64,000 bases of DNA from Cordylochernes scorpioides. Its lineage: Eukaryota > Arthropoda > Arachnida > Pseudoscorpiones > Chernetidae. The stretch is from NCBI GenBank assembly GCA_030710605.1, contig CP092877.1:42702406-42766405 (forward strand), given 5' to 3'. The position numbers were made by a program, and so were the translations under genes. This document shows, in pieces, positions 40,135 through 50,340 of the stretch. The notes below the pieces were generated by a model. It had not been told where the DNA came from, searched no databases, and saw only the letters and a list, made by a program, of their open reading frames with translations. Numbering within the stretch: position 1 is the stretch's first letter; each line of letters begins with the position of its first letter.

Positions 40135-41031
40135 ATGAAGCTGATATTATTTATTTCTATAATTAATATCTTCATTTTTGCTACAGAAGCTGCTGTGATC
40201 AATAGATATGTAAATTTTCGCGCTAAAACTTTTGTTTATTATGAAAATAATTTCAAGACTATCTCTTTTACTCATGCTGGAAAGGGAACTCGTCGATGTA
40301 TTATTTTAATGCTGCTGCTAATGTCAGGTATTGAACCAAATCCTGGCCCCAAACAGACGAGACAAACAACATTAGATGCGGGCAAAGATAAAGATTTGCA
40401 TGATCTAATTTTAGCACTTTCAACTAAGATAGATGACTTTGGTAAAAAAATGGAGACTAGACTTGTTTCGGTAGAACAAGGATTGGACAAAATAAATCAG
40501 CGCCTACAACACTTCGAGTCATCATTGGAAATCACTTCTAAAGCTGTCTCGCTTAATACAAATTGGATATCTGATCTCGAGAGACGGTTGGAGCTTGAAG
40601 AGATGAGGAAGAGGGAAAAGAACCTGATTATTTACGGAATGGAAGGAGCAGAAGGCGAAACCCATGAAGAATCTCGAGGTTTGATCCATGATCTGATTTC
40701 AAACACGATGCAAATTTCTGAAGATCTTAGGATAGAAAAGTGCCGAAGATTGACAAAAAATCTAATTCGCCGCTGCTTATTGAGGTGCCTGATTTCAAGC
40801 AAAGACTTCTGCTGTTTAGGAACGCTTTCAGACTCAGGGACAAAAAATATTCGTAAATAAAGATTACCCTCCAACTATTAGAGACCAAAGGATATTGCTA
40901 ATTAGCAAGCGAAAAGAACTCATGAGTAAGGGAACTGTTTCCAAACTAAGAGATAACAGGCTAATTGTCCGTGGCATAAGCTACTCTGTTTTAAATGGCC
41001 GCGTTGTCAGCTCCAACGGGGATGCATTATA
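40135..41031 (+). pseudogene. LINE ORF1 with signal-like N-terminus, 2A-like motif and coiled coil
   Basis: The open frame starts with ATG at 40135. Residues 1-20 are hydrophobic and signal-peptide-like (MKLILFISIINIFIF). Residues 55-72 read CIILMLLLMSGIEPNPGP, which fits the 2A-like consensus (D/G)(V/I)ExNPGP; the ribosome skip would be between Gly 71 and Pro 72. Residues 85-170 are helical with heptads (LVSVEQGLDKINQRLQHFES) and then ERRLELEEMRKREKNLIIYGM, typical of LINE ORF1 coiled coil plus RRM-type core. A frame shift near 40780 ends the frame at 40860, and the rest (PDFKQRLLLFRNAF, YPPTIRDQRILLISKRKELM, LRDNRLIVRGISY) is readable to about 41031. ORF1 protein binds LINE RNA. Confidence 0.85.
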
Positions 41032-41267
41032 GCAAAATTCGGATAGCATTCAGACCACTGTCCAACCTAATTTTTCACAGTTAAAATATATTTCTCAGGA
41101 AGAAGTTTTGCGACAACCTAGACAAGAACTATCACATGATTGCTCATTTCTAAAAACGAAAAAAGTCGCCAATCTGCACTTGCAGCTCAACATTAACATT
41201 CTAATTATCAAAATAAAATGTTACATCACTAAGGAACAATCCTCATAGAATAACCTCCTGAAATATA

Positions 41268-41520
41268 CTCTGTAGAATTATTATTTTCTCGATGAGAGTT
41301 CACTCACGGTAATAGTTGGCAGATCTATCAGTGATAAATATGGAAACTTTTATTCTTCAACTCAAGGATCCTCAGTTACATATCTTTCTATTGTTTCGCC
41401 TGCAGTACTTGAGCTGATTGTTGATCTTACTATTGAATGCATGCCTTATTTGGACCATCTACCACTTGTCCCAAAATTTAATGGTCTAAACAATATAAAG
41501 GCCAAAGATAATAGGAAGTT
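41268..41520 (+). pseudogene. LINE ORF2 endonuclease C-terminal remnant
   Basis: The translation gives SDKYGNFYSSTQGSSV and later CMPYLDHLPLVPKF. These match the end of the apurinic-type endonuclease of LINEs (GxFTxxSxxGxSVID and SDHLPL). SDH has become LDH. No reverse transcriptase follows. Confidence 0.65.
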
Positions 41521-41969
41521 TCGTTCTGTTGCCAAGTATTCCTGAACAGCTGACAAGGCTACATCTTACAAGGGCAGCTCGGAGGATTCAGCGAATTTAC
41601 TAGTGGAAGACTCCACAATTGACAATGCTTACAAGTGAAGTCCAACCGGCAATGCCAAGGGCGGGGAAGATGACTAGGAGGAGTTCTACATAGCTAAGAA
41701 GTTTTAGAGCTGCTACCAAATAACTCCACAAGACCTAACACGACGTGGTAAATCCATGTATAGTAACTTTCTTTGCCTCCAATTTGCCCAGATTAATCTA
41801 TTAGCTCGATTGTCTTTATATCATTTTCTCTGAACATAAATTTTATGTTACCATTAAGTTCTATCATTGTTTTCCCTGCATGTATCCTATATTTCTGCTC
41901 GGAGAATCTGTATAAGACTAAAGGGTCTTAATAAAGCTTTTGTTGTTGTTGTTGATATATTTATGAATG

Positions 41970-42662
41970 AATAGATAAAAATAATTAATAAATATATATG
42001 TGTGAGGTATATTGTCGACTCTCGCTATAGCTGTGATAACCGAGGGTCAAACCAGTAGTAGCCGAGAGGGACAGTTAGGGCGTGGAGAGTTTTCCAGTAC
42101 CTCTCTTCACCTTGGAGGACCTTTAACAGTTCTCACAGAGTACAGGCAGTCGTGGTCGAGGCAGAGTGAAAAGCTTGTAATGTCCACACACAAAAAAAGA
42201 AGAGACACAGTTGTAGTAGGAAAGTTCCATGAACAGATAAAAGCCGAGCTAAGAGCAAGATGGAGATAGAAGAATTCTTACTGTTCTACATGGCGATGAG
42301 GTGGACCTGGGTACAATCGAGGAGGGCTCACGCTGATGGTGAAGTGACTATATTTTCGGCTATGACAGAGGCCTTATATATCTTTGCCGAGGGGGGAGAA
42401 TGGACTTTGAGCGGGTGCAAAGGGCGTGGGCGTCTGCGACATTCTACACCCTTTGGACCTGATGGCAACGGTCTGCCAAATTCCTCTTTAGGGTTGTTGG
42501 ATTTCTATCTCGATTTTAGACAATTTTGAACTTCTTTTTCAATCTTGCTTTAACTCAGCTCTTAATCTATTACATTGTTTTATTTATTCATCCTCGGTTT
42601 GTACAAAGTACATTACATATGGTGATGCATTGACACGTCAATCATGCGTATAGTTATTTATA
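41970..42662. other. Spacer with an unidentified GC-richer block
   Basis: The block 42010-42530 has overlapping frames of 85 and 89 codons with no domain that I know. It contains GGAGAG and GGGGG-rich stretches and may be part of an unknown LTR or repeat. No second copy is in the window. Confidence 0.4.
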
Positions 42663-42667
42663 GATGT

Positions 42668-43006
42668 TGTTGGAGCTTGGATCCTCACAGTATTAGCTTG
42701 GAATTCCGTGTAGCTCTCTAACCTTTTGTTTTAGATGTTGACGATCTTTTGGCAGAGTTTAATTCGGACTGTATGTTTTCACCTCGACCTGCGGATTGAC
42801 TACTGAGAGATTATCCTTATCTAATTGCGATGCAGCAACCAAAGAATCACCACACAGCCTCACTGATCTTAGCTGACTGACTTTATTGAATCTTTCACTC
42901 ATTTCATATACATATATATTTACATAATTAAAAGAAAGAAAGAAAAATCTGCATGATTATAAATCAATGTAGCGTAGCAAGTTATTTACATAACTAGGCG
43001 CGAACA
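42668..43006 (-). repeat. BEL 3' LTR (complete)
   Basis: Minus-strand ends are TGTTCGCGCC and GCTCCAACA. The LTR has TTCAATAAAGTCAG near 42885 (minus strand), a likely poly(A) signal. The length is 339 bp. Confidence 0.9.
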
Positions 43007-43022
43007 TACTCCCCCCCACCGC
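43007..43022 (-). other. BEL polypurine tract
   Basis: Minus strand GGTGGGGGGGAGTA stands directly before the 3' LTR. Confidence 0.8.
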
Positions 43023-43428
43023 TGAACTTCAGTTCAGATCTCGAGGCGCAAAGGGAAGAGGGGCCAGCTTTGTGATTGGTCTCCTGAAAACTCCTCCGGC
43101 TGTCCAAGTTAGTTTTGTGCAAGACACCTTCACCAGACCTTCCCCCCAGTGGAATTATTGGAGATTTAGAGGTAGGAATGGAGCTGTTTTGATGAGCTTT
43201 CCTGAATAACAGTTTCACACTGTATCTTCCTTGGCAGCCTCTGGAATAGGTTTTCTGGTAATAAGTCTCATAATCTTCTTCCCTTGTTTTCCGGTCTTGT
43301 AATGACGGCACTGACTCCGATTCCCCGAAATTTCCCACCAGACCATCTAATTCTGATGTAGTTTGAACCGCAAAGCTACAAGGTCCACCTTTATAGTTCG
43401 ACGAGAGAGAGCTGTCTACTTTGCCCAT
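43023..43428 (-). pseudogene. BEL pol N-terminus joined to integrase C-terminus
   Basis: The frame reads GKVDSSLSSNYKGGPCSFAVQ, LVGNFGESESVPSLQDRKTREEDY and GRYSVKLLFRK, the region just before reverse transcriptase in BEL/Pao (FWExExVP, T-EE and GRYxVxLP). After about 43190 it changes to the integrase end: GGVFRRPITKLAPLPFAPRDLN is readable in another frame near 43100-43035. The deletion join falls between. No polymerase is encoded. Confidence 0.85.
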
Positions 43429-43850
43429 TAGAATCTAACCGAGCTTTGATTTCATCGCTATAGGCCGGTTCTTTCCCAGCATTTTTTTTCTCTCCATGCA
43501 TCAAATATGCATACATATCTGCACCTAGAATAATGTCGATAGGTGCCGAAATATGAAACAGAGGGTCTGCCAACTCAAGCCCTCTCCGCATGATCCAGGT
43601 CGGTTCTGCCAATTTGAAGTTTGGAATTTCAGTTGTTAAGACTTCCATTACTAGAGCATTTGTTTGGTACTTTTCGTATCTATAAATTGATTTGAATGTC
43701 AAGTCAACAGATGTAGATGACCCCTGGACTGGATTATTTCCAATACCCCTAAGTGAACGCCGTGATGTTTCTCCTTTGAGTCCAAGTTTTTCACAAATTT
43801 CTTTTGTGATCAAACTAACTTGTGACCCACTATCTAAAAGTGCTCAGCAG
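43391..43850 (-). pseudogene. BEL protease
   Basis: The 140-codon frame reads ITKEICEKLGLKGETS, ISAPIDIILGADMYAYLM and KARLDSNGQ. The first part follows the DSGSQ catalytic box of BEL aspartic proteases, which lies near 43840 in another frame (LLDSGSQVSL-like). GADxY is a conserved turn of the domain in BEL elements. Confidence 0.82.
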
Positions 43851-44158
43851 ATCTGCTGTGTACCGCCTTCACCTTCCAAAATTATTTGAGCAGTCGCAAG
43901 GAGTACTTGATTAATGGTCTCACTTCCTTGTTCAATACTTGTGTTGTTGATTTCACTTACAGGTTTAAAGATCTGTGGCTTCGCACCCTTCTGAGTATTA
44001 GTCACCTCTGTGTCAAGCTTATGGAGTAAAGTATGGTGCCTGTTGTTGCACTTCTTGCAAGGTCCTTGGTAACAATTTTTTCTTGTATGACCTTTTTTTA
44101 GACAATTGTAGCACATTTTGTTTTGCTTGAGAAATTCCCATTTTTGTTCGATAGGCAT
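43844..44158 (-). pseudogene. BEL Gag zinc-knuckle region
   Basis: CYNCLKKGHTRKNC is a classical CX2CX4HX4C knuckle, and CKKCNNRHHTLLH is the second, non-classical one found in BEL/Pao Gag. A Thr/Gln-rich stretch leads to the protease. Confidence 0.88.
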
Positions 44159-44205
44159 TGTACTAAATGTAGTACAGCTGTATATTCTATGACCTGCTTT
44201 GCATG

Positions 44206-45158
44206 CTATGCATATTTGAGCATTGGTATTAATCGCAATGTGTACATTTCATAGTCCTTTTGAATTTCAATTTCCTTTCTTTGATATTCCCTTGATCCCT
44301 GTGGCAGACTTCTAGCTTGTCTTTCATAAAACAGAATGAAGTTTTCATAGGAAGGAAATGAACTCTCATCCTGGGTCAACTCCCACTGTTGTTTCATATC
44401 CTCATCGATTCTGTTCCTCAAGAACTGTACCAATATTATGTCCACCAACTCATTTCTTTGCAATCCGAGGGATCCCAGGTTGCGTACAGATTCGTTACAT
44501 GTGTCTAAGAGTTCCTTCAGGGCCTTTGCTGATGGATTCTTCATTTGCTTGATCTTGAAGATCTCATTCAGTTGCGCATAAGCCAACTCTCTTTGGTTGT
44601 TGTATCTGGATACTAGAGTATCCCATGCTTGCCCATAGCTCTCTGGTACTATTGGGAATCCACGTATCAGTCTACTTGCCTCTCCCTTCATTGCGGAGCC
44701 CAAATATTGCGGCTTTTGTTGATCATTTAACCCTGGATTTTGATCTATGGCCATTCCGAATACCTCCTTAAAATTGAACCAGGAGTTCGCATCTCCATAG
44801 AAGTGAGGCAACTCGAACTTGGGCAATTTCACTGTTTCGAGGCCTTTTACTTGTTTGGTATCAGCTGTACTTTGTATTCCTTCTAATGCACGCCTAAGCT
44901 TTATTTCCAGTTTTTCCATTTTATCTTGAATTGTTTCATAACCTTCGAGTTCCCTCTCTTCATCTACTTCCTCCTGATCAAATACCTCATCGAATAGGAT
45001 TTTGTTTCAGTTTTCATTTCTGTAATACCTTCTTCTATCAGTTTCAATTTATGGAGATCGCCTCCCGATATGTCTTCATCTATGGATGCCAGGTATCTAT
45101 TCATTCGTCTTATCTGTGAACGTATCTTGACCTTTAGGCCTTTGATTGCCTTAGACAT
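44206..45158 (-). pseudogene. BEL Gag (DUF1759-type core)
   Basis: The frame 45158-44964 starts MSKAIKGLKVKIRSQIRRMNRYL, the N-terminal coiled region. After a frame break, 44919-44206 (237 codons) has KLPKFELPHFYGDANSWFNFKEVF, YLGSAMKGEASRLIRGFPI, YGQAWDTLVSRYNN and QLNEIFKIKQMKNPSAKALKELLDT. This is the Pao/BEL Gag fold (DUF1759). It would form the particle shell. Confidence 0.9.
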
Positions 45159-45208
45159 ATTTTCAGTTTTGAAGGTTCTTTCTCAGTAGAATCACGCTCT
45201 TTCTCTTG

Positions 45209-45232
45209 AAATCCGGCTCGATAAGGACCATA
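45209..45232 (-). other. BEL primer-binding site candidate (tRNA-Tyr-like)
   Basis: The minus strand beside the 5' LTR reads TGGTCCTTATCGAGCCGGAT. The complement ends ATCCGGCTCGATAAGGACCA, close to the 3' end of animal tRNA-Tyr as I remember it (ATCCGGCTCGAAGGACCA) with two extra bases. It starts 2 bases from the LTR. Confidence 0.55.
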
Positions 45233-45326
45233 TGTTGGAGCTTGGATCCTCACAGTATTAGCTTGGAATTCCGTGTAGCTCTCTAACCTTTTGTTTTAGA
45301 TGTTGACGATCTTTTGGCAGAGTTGC
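45233..45326 (-). repeat. BEL 5' LTR, part flanking Tc1 (inner side)
   Basis: It matches 42668-42760. The Tc1 element begins after GCAGAGTTGC. About 150 bp of LTR middle, including the poly(A) signal, is missing between this part and 46648. Confidence 0.88.
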
Positions 45327-46647
45327 CATTGCGTGACATTGAAAATGGAACACCAAGAAATAGTGGCCAGAAAGTGATGAAACTAGGCAGACAGAGAGAG
45401 ACAGGGACGAACAATAAGTGATCTTTATTTCAAAATGATAGTCATAATACAGAGCGAGAACGGCGTCGGCTTAGTAGCAAGTAGGACCACCGCGGACGGC
45501 GATGCACGCAGCAACACGTCTAGGTAGAGAGTCAATCAGAGTACGGATGGCGTCCTGAGGGATGGCTCTCCATTCCCTTCAACCATTTACCACAGTTCGT
45601 CTTCTGAACGCGGCTGTGGCAAGGCATGCAAACGGCGTCCAATGATGTCCCAGACGTGCTCGATTGGTGAGAGATCAGGAGAGTACGGTGGCCAGGGAAG
45701 CATCTGTACATCTTGCAGGGCTTGTTGGCTAATGCGAGCAGTTGGCGGTCGGGCGTTATCCTGCTGATAAAGGGCATTGGGTACCCCCTGAAGGTAGGGG
45801 AGTGTCACCGGTCGCAGCACATCATCAACGTATCGTTGGGCCATCATAGTGCCCTGAATACGAAGTAAAGGTGACCTGGAATCATACGCGATTGCGCCCC
45901 AAACCATGATTCCACGTTGTCGTACGGTGGGGCGTTCCACAATTGCTGCCCGGATTGGACCTTTCTCCACGTCGACGCCACACGCGTACACGGCGACTAT
46001 CACTGGACAAGCAGAAACGCGACTCATCTGAGAACACGACCCTGTGCCATTCCGTCATCCACGTCGATCTAGCCCGGCACCATTCCAAACGTTGGCGCCT
46101 ATTCGGTGGGGTCAATGGCAGTCTTCTTAGCGGACGGCATGAGTGCAAGCCATTAGCAACCAATCAACGGGAAATGGTTCTGGTCGAGTGCCTGACGTCA
46201 CTCTGGTTGCACCGGCATTCCTATAAATTGCCACATTTCCTTGTTCCAACCATCTTCTCCCCAGTCGGTGCACCGTGGACGCACCAAGGTGTGTATCAGC
46301 TGCGATTTGACGTATGGACCAACCTGCCCTTTTCAGTTCGATCACCATGCCCCTCGTAAAAGCGTCTGTCTGCTTGAACTGCCTCCGTTTACGATGACCT
46401 GGCATTCTCTGTTATTACACGTGTCTTTTGACACAAGAACAAAATTTCTACAATGATTTTCCTTGAAGAAATAACGACACGAACACTGTCCTTTCTGCAA
46501 GTTCCTTCCCTTATATCTCACTCCATGTGCGCACGAGGGCTGCGCATTTTACATCATTTGCATAACGCGGTTAGGCGCGTCTACACTGAAATTTGCATAA
46601 TTTCTGGCCACTATTTCTTGGTGTTCCATTTTCAATGTCACGCAGTG
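45327..46647 (-). mobile_element. Tc1-like DNA transposon, degenerate
   Basis: Inverted ends match: CATTGCGTGACATTG on the left and CAATGTCACGCAGTG on the right, with about 50 bp of near-perfect inversion (through CACCAAGAAATAGTGGCCAG). The transposase is on the minus strand. TATA follows on the right, but the left flank is not TA, which fits the loss of LTR sequence there. The length is 1321 bp. Confidence 0.92.
45587..46405 (-). pseudogene. Tc1-type transposase
   Basis: Three minus-strand frames make up the gene. 46405-46127: FTRGMVIELKRAGWSIRQIAADTHLGASTVHRL, a helix-turn-helix. 46163-45882: HRVVFSDESRFCL, the first catalytic Asp. 46027-45587: RGIMVWGAIAYDSRSPLL, LYQQDNARPPTAR (second Asp) and PPYSPDLSPIEHVWD (Glu). 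I count 32 residues between the second Asp and the Glu, where 34 is usual. At least two frame shifts (near 46150 and 45945) inactivate it. Confidence 0.9.
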
Positions 46648-46741
46648 TATATATTTACATAATTAAAAGAAAGAAAGAAAAATCTGCATGATTATAAATC
46701 AATGTAGCCTAGCAAGTTATTTACATAACTAGGCGCAAACA
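46648..46741 (-). repeat. BEL 5' LTR, outer part
   Basis: It matches the 94 bp at 42913-43006 (TATATTTACATAATTAAAAG to GGCGCAAACA). It is followed by the GATGT duplication. Confidence 0.88.
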
Positions 46742-46805
46742 GATGTGTTTCTATATACAACATGGCAATCTTGTTATAAGGATTATACAATATAGGGTTG
46801 TTGGT

Positions 46806-47186
46806 TTAAATTATCATATATATACAAGGTATGCATTGTGGGTCCCACCGCGGGAAAGACTCCGCCACCGATGGACTGCGAGAGTTCTTTCCCAGAGTGG
46901 GCAGGTCGAGGTGTTGGCTGGCGTTATTCAACTCAAGACCAAGATGGTACTTGTAGATGGTAGCCTTCGCCACACTTGTGATATTTATTTCCTCGGGATG
47001 GAGGCCAATGCCGAACAGCCAGGCCTGCAGATCCAGGGGCACTTCGCAGGAGGCGAACACCTCCCGAAGCAAGGTTCGCACGGCTCGGCAACTACAATAT
47101 CTGTGGGTCAGCGACCCGTCGCTGGACCCACAGGCGGCACAGTTGGCACGCCTCGAGAGAGAGGAGAGAGAACAGTTGATGTTCAA
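46806..47186 (-). pseudogene. LINE ORF2 C-terminal fragment (zinc-binding region)
   Basis: The 126-codon frame has CAACGSSDGSLTHRYCSC, a CX2C...HX3C pattern like the Cys/His region at the end of LINE ORF2 (zf-RVT type), then REVFASCEVPLDLQAWLFGIGL and ATIYKYHLGLELNN, the following helical tail. No polymerase is next to it. The fragment starts 60 bp from the BEL target duplication. Another origin cannot be excluded. Confidence 0.55.
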
Positions 47187-47650
47187 GCCAAGACAGTCTT
47201 TAAGTGTACAGATTTACATTGATTAAAATGTACCGGCGTTTTTGATTAAAATGTTAAGTAGTTCTTATGTAATGTTGGTAAACTTGGACAATGAAACTAT
47301 AGCAGCAGTTTTTGCACCTCGATGTGAAAGTCTATAAGGCGACCATGGTGGTGGTTTTGAGCCAAGTGAAGGTGAACGCGTACGAGTAATGGTTGACAAA
47401 AAAGAAAAGGATAAATTCATACGACGGCGTATATGTAGCAGCTTTGGACATTGGAAAAGATAAGTGTGCCATTGTAGGAGTGAGGTATGTTGGTAGTTTA
47501 TAGCGATACTTCGAACTTTGAGGTGACGATAAATGTTTTAAAATTTGACGTGAGTGGGTGAAATCTGGTTTGGTTTTGTTGAGTTGGACGTGACTACTTG
47601 CCACTATAGTGGTGCTCTTTAGTGGTTCTTAATGAATGAACCTTGGTACG
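47187..47650. other. Gene-free spacer
   Basis: I see no domain or repeat. Short frames are probably chance. Confidence 0.5.
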
Positions 47651-47654
47651 ATAT

Positions 47655-48146
47655 TGTCGCGCTCGACCCCTCCGGATCTTCGCGACGACGCCGCTTCCTT
47701 CTTCGTGGATCACCTGCCCTGGTTCCCGTTGCTCTCCCTCTGCAGCTGTACCCTGCAGAGCACCCAAGGACGTCCGAGAACCACCGCTCAAGTGGAACTC
47801 CTTTCCTCTGGCAGTATCTCTCGGTCTTACCACAGGTGGAGGGACACGAGAGACTTACCAGAAGAGTAGCAGCAGCGATGTCGCGATGTCGAGAGTAAAA
47901 ACAGCAAGCGGCACCAAGACTTCAAACACTCCTCCTTTATTGTCATTTACTACTAAATATTGCATATAACTGGAATAACAATTACGCCACCTCCCGGGGC
48001 CAATATAAACGTGTATTTACAACTATTCGCTCCAGAAAACAGGACCACAGCAGTCGGCGATTCCCACACCAGTTTCAGATCGGAAACAGGTGAAAGCGCC
48101 ATATATTGGCCGAGGTTGTAGGTGTTTTCAGGCCTTATACGCAACA
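47655..48146 (-). mobile_element. Solo LTR (gypsy-type)
   Basis: On the minus strand it runs TGTTGCGTATAAGG to GAGCGCGACA, 492 bp, with ATAT on both sides (47651-47654, 48147-48150). AATAAA lies near 47931 in the same orientation. A diverged plus-strand copy lies at 63557-63993. No internal region is attached, so it came from recombination between two LTRs. Confidence 0.87.
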
Positions 48147-48150
48147 ATAT

Positions 48151-48933
48151 ATATTGCGCTAAATAGGATGGCGATATGACTAGGATCTAGTGGTTACGTT
48201 TTGGTTCGTTAGAATTGCCAGTATTTGTGCTTGAATGAGTTTATTAAAGAAATAGAAAGTGTATAACCCACTGGGAATAGTAGCCTAAGTTAAATCACAA
48301 GTGGGAAGTATGAGGCAGTGACACCATTAGACTTGCGGAAAGAGAGGGAGTGACAAAGACCGCCGCGATGGTATCAACTGACTAGATAACAAATAGTCAC
48401 CTTGAGTGGAAATGTGTTTTCGTGATATGCTTATTCAAATTTATAATTCAATTTTTATAATAATGTCAAGTAGCTCTGCAACCCCGGCCACAGGAAGCTC
48501 CATGGGACACCTGTCAATCATCACTGGACCCCGGGAAACGACCACAGGTGTGAGTGGTTCTCGGAATCTTATCATCAAATAAGGAAAACGAGACGCCTCG
48601 GTGGCTGACCACTTGACCACTCTCATTATTATTATTTTCACCTTGGGATAAATTGTTATATTATCTGACTCTCTCTTTCTCTTTCCCTATAATTCTCTCT
48701 TATATATAATTTTATTGGGGAACTAAAAGGTAAATATCCTTTATAATAAATTAATTATTTCCAAATTTGCCCTTGCTTTATTTATCTCCGCGATAATATA
48801 TCTAAAATTCATTTTTAAATAAACATCTCATATCTTTATTTTATTATTCACTTTCCATGTGTGATCATTTAGAAACTTGAAACAAGATTTTGGGCTGTTT
48901 TTAAGAATAAATACCTTTATCTTATATATATAT
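48151..48933. other. Gene-free spacer
   Basis: No recognised element. It has a GC-richer part at 48470-48600 and a TA tract at the end used by the mariner. Confidence 0.5.
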
Positions 48934-48935
48934 AC

Positions 48936-49345
48936 AGGGTGATCCAAAAGTCCCGCACAACTTTAAAAATTAATAACTCCGCGAATATTTGCGCTAGAGC
49001 AATGCGGTAAACACCATTGTGTTCAGGATGCAGTGGGATCTTTTATGGCAAATAATGAAAAATTCGAAATTGATTTTAGTTAAAATTTTATTCGCTAGAT
49101 GGCGCTCTACCAGAATCAGATATTCAGCGGCTAAATTGTTTGATAAATTGAAAATATAACTGATCGACACGTATTTTTCTTTTTTAATACCAGGAAAGAA
49201 CCCTAATAATATCAAATGATAAATTAATAAAACACCATTTCGCCAGAAGTTAGAAGAAATGGTTAACGATTTTTAAATACAATCTGAGATATGTAAAATA
49301 GGTATATGCAAATTTAAACATGTAGCAAAAAAAAAGATATTTTAG
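48936..49345 (+). repeat. Left terminal inverted repeat
   Basis: It matches the inverse of 55355-55760 with scattered differences (AACTCCGCGAAT versus AACTCCACGAAT). It contains AGATGGCGCTCTACCAGAATC. Confidence 0.9.
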
Positions 49346-49492
49346 ATGCGGTTTGCTGAAATCCTCTCAGCTTTTTAAATTTCAAAAATAATAATTTTAT
49401 ATTTTTTTAAATTCAACTTTCTCTCAGTATCGATTATATTTATTTTAATTCATTTGAAAAATATTTATCTATCTCTGGTGATTTATTTTACT

Positions 49493-49504
49493 CTGGAATG
49501 CCGT
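49493..49504. repeat. LINE target site duplication, left copy
   Basis: CTGGAATGCCGT occurs here and at 53546-53557. Joining at this point gives the transposase reading WNAVTIQDKALLV. Confidence 0.85.
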
Positions 49505-49547
49505 TGTTGTTTTTGTCGTATCCAATAAAGAGCCTCAGATGTCTCCA

Positions 49548-50340
49548 TGCATCTCTATCACAGCAGCAGCAGCATTGTCCACTATCTTGGGTGTGTAAAG
49601 CAGCTGCTCTGGGTCTATGTCAATTTTCTGCAAGGCTGCGGGCATGAGAATATGTGAGTAGGTGTTAGTTCCACACCAGGACAGTTGTTGCATTTGACAG
49701 TTCTTGTGCCATCTGGATGTATAGTCATCCTTTATAATGTTTTGTTCTGATTCTTGTTATAGTTTTGTCATTTTTCTCTCGATGTTTATTTCACATTTTG
49801 ATCTTTTCTTATTTTTGTTTAATTATCTTGTATTTTGCAAAAGCATTAGCGTCAAATAATGACATTTGTTCTTTCCTTTGGCTCAACCTTATGGCTTCTT
49901 TTGCAAATTCAACTGCTATTTCATTACCCCCGATCCAAACACTGGCAGGAATCCATTGTAGAATGCAGTTATTCTCCAATGATATCAGTTGAGTAAGTAA
50001 CGAGTGTATTTTCTGTGTGATTTTAGTATTGCCCTTCTGAATTGCTTCTAGATCGGATATGAAGTCGTTGTACGGTATATTATAATTCCTTCTGCTTGAT
50101 GCAGGGATGGTTGGTTAAGGCATACATCAAGAGCTTTCCAGATTGCTGTCAGTTCACAAGTGAAATTTGACGAAATCTTTCTTGCTCCTTCTTTGATTTT
50201 GATGTATGTTCCATCTTGCAGTATTATGTTAATTCCAGCCCCTCCATTACTTATGGTAAGGTCTGATGATCCATCTGTATGTGCTGTTAAATAATTTATC
50301 TGATCGCATAAACCAATTGTGTCAAGTCCTTTCTTTTTAA
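49548..50340 (-). pseudogene. LINE RNase H and C-terminal Cys/His region
   Basis: The translation on the minus strand gives the RNase H parts ELTAIWKALDVCLNQ-like near 50150 and WIPASVWIGGNEIAVEFAKEA near 49930 (the usual HxGxxGNExAD signature, with His and Asp changed). KCNNCPGVELTPTHIFSC near 49680 is a CX2C...HX4C zinc-like motif, and the frame stops at about 49548. Frames are broken in several places. Confidence 0.75.

Larger units (their letters stand above)
39971..41953 (+). mobile_element. LINE deletion derivative (ORF1 with 2A-like motif, most of ORF2 lost)
   Basis: A 1983 bp body lies between 16 bp target duplications. It has a 5' leader, ORF1 (40135 to about 41031), a short remnant of the ORF2 endonuclease end (about 41268-41520), a 3' region and a GTT-repeat tail (TTTTGTTGTTGTTGTT at about 41937-41953) after AATAAAG. 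The whole reverse transcriptase is missing. As the target duplication surrounds the deleted form, the deletion probably came before insertion, so it was copied by the machinery of a full LINE. Confidence 0.88.
42668..46741 (-). mobile_element. BEL/Pao retrotransposon, internally deleted, with a Tc1 insert
   Basis: LTRs are 42668-43006 and 45233-45326 plus 46648-46741. GATGT stands on both outer sides (42663-42667, 46742-46746), a 5 bp target duplication. On the minus strand are Gag (DUF1759-type core and zinc knuckles), protease and the pol N-terminal region, then a junction to the integrase C-terminus (the RRPITKLAPLPF motif), so reverse transcriptase, RNase H and the integrase core are deleted. 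The purine tract at the 3' LTR and the primer site at the 5' LTR are kept. It is non-autonomous. Confidence 0.93.

Noticed and set aside
42012..42529. Two adjacent frames as a host gene
   Set aside because: No known domain, no splice evidence, and the surroundings are transposons. I keep it as an unidentified block.
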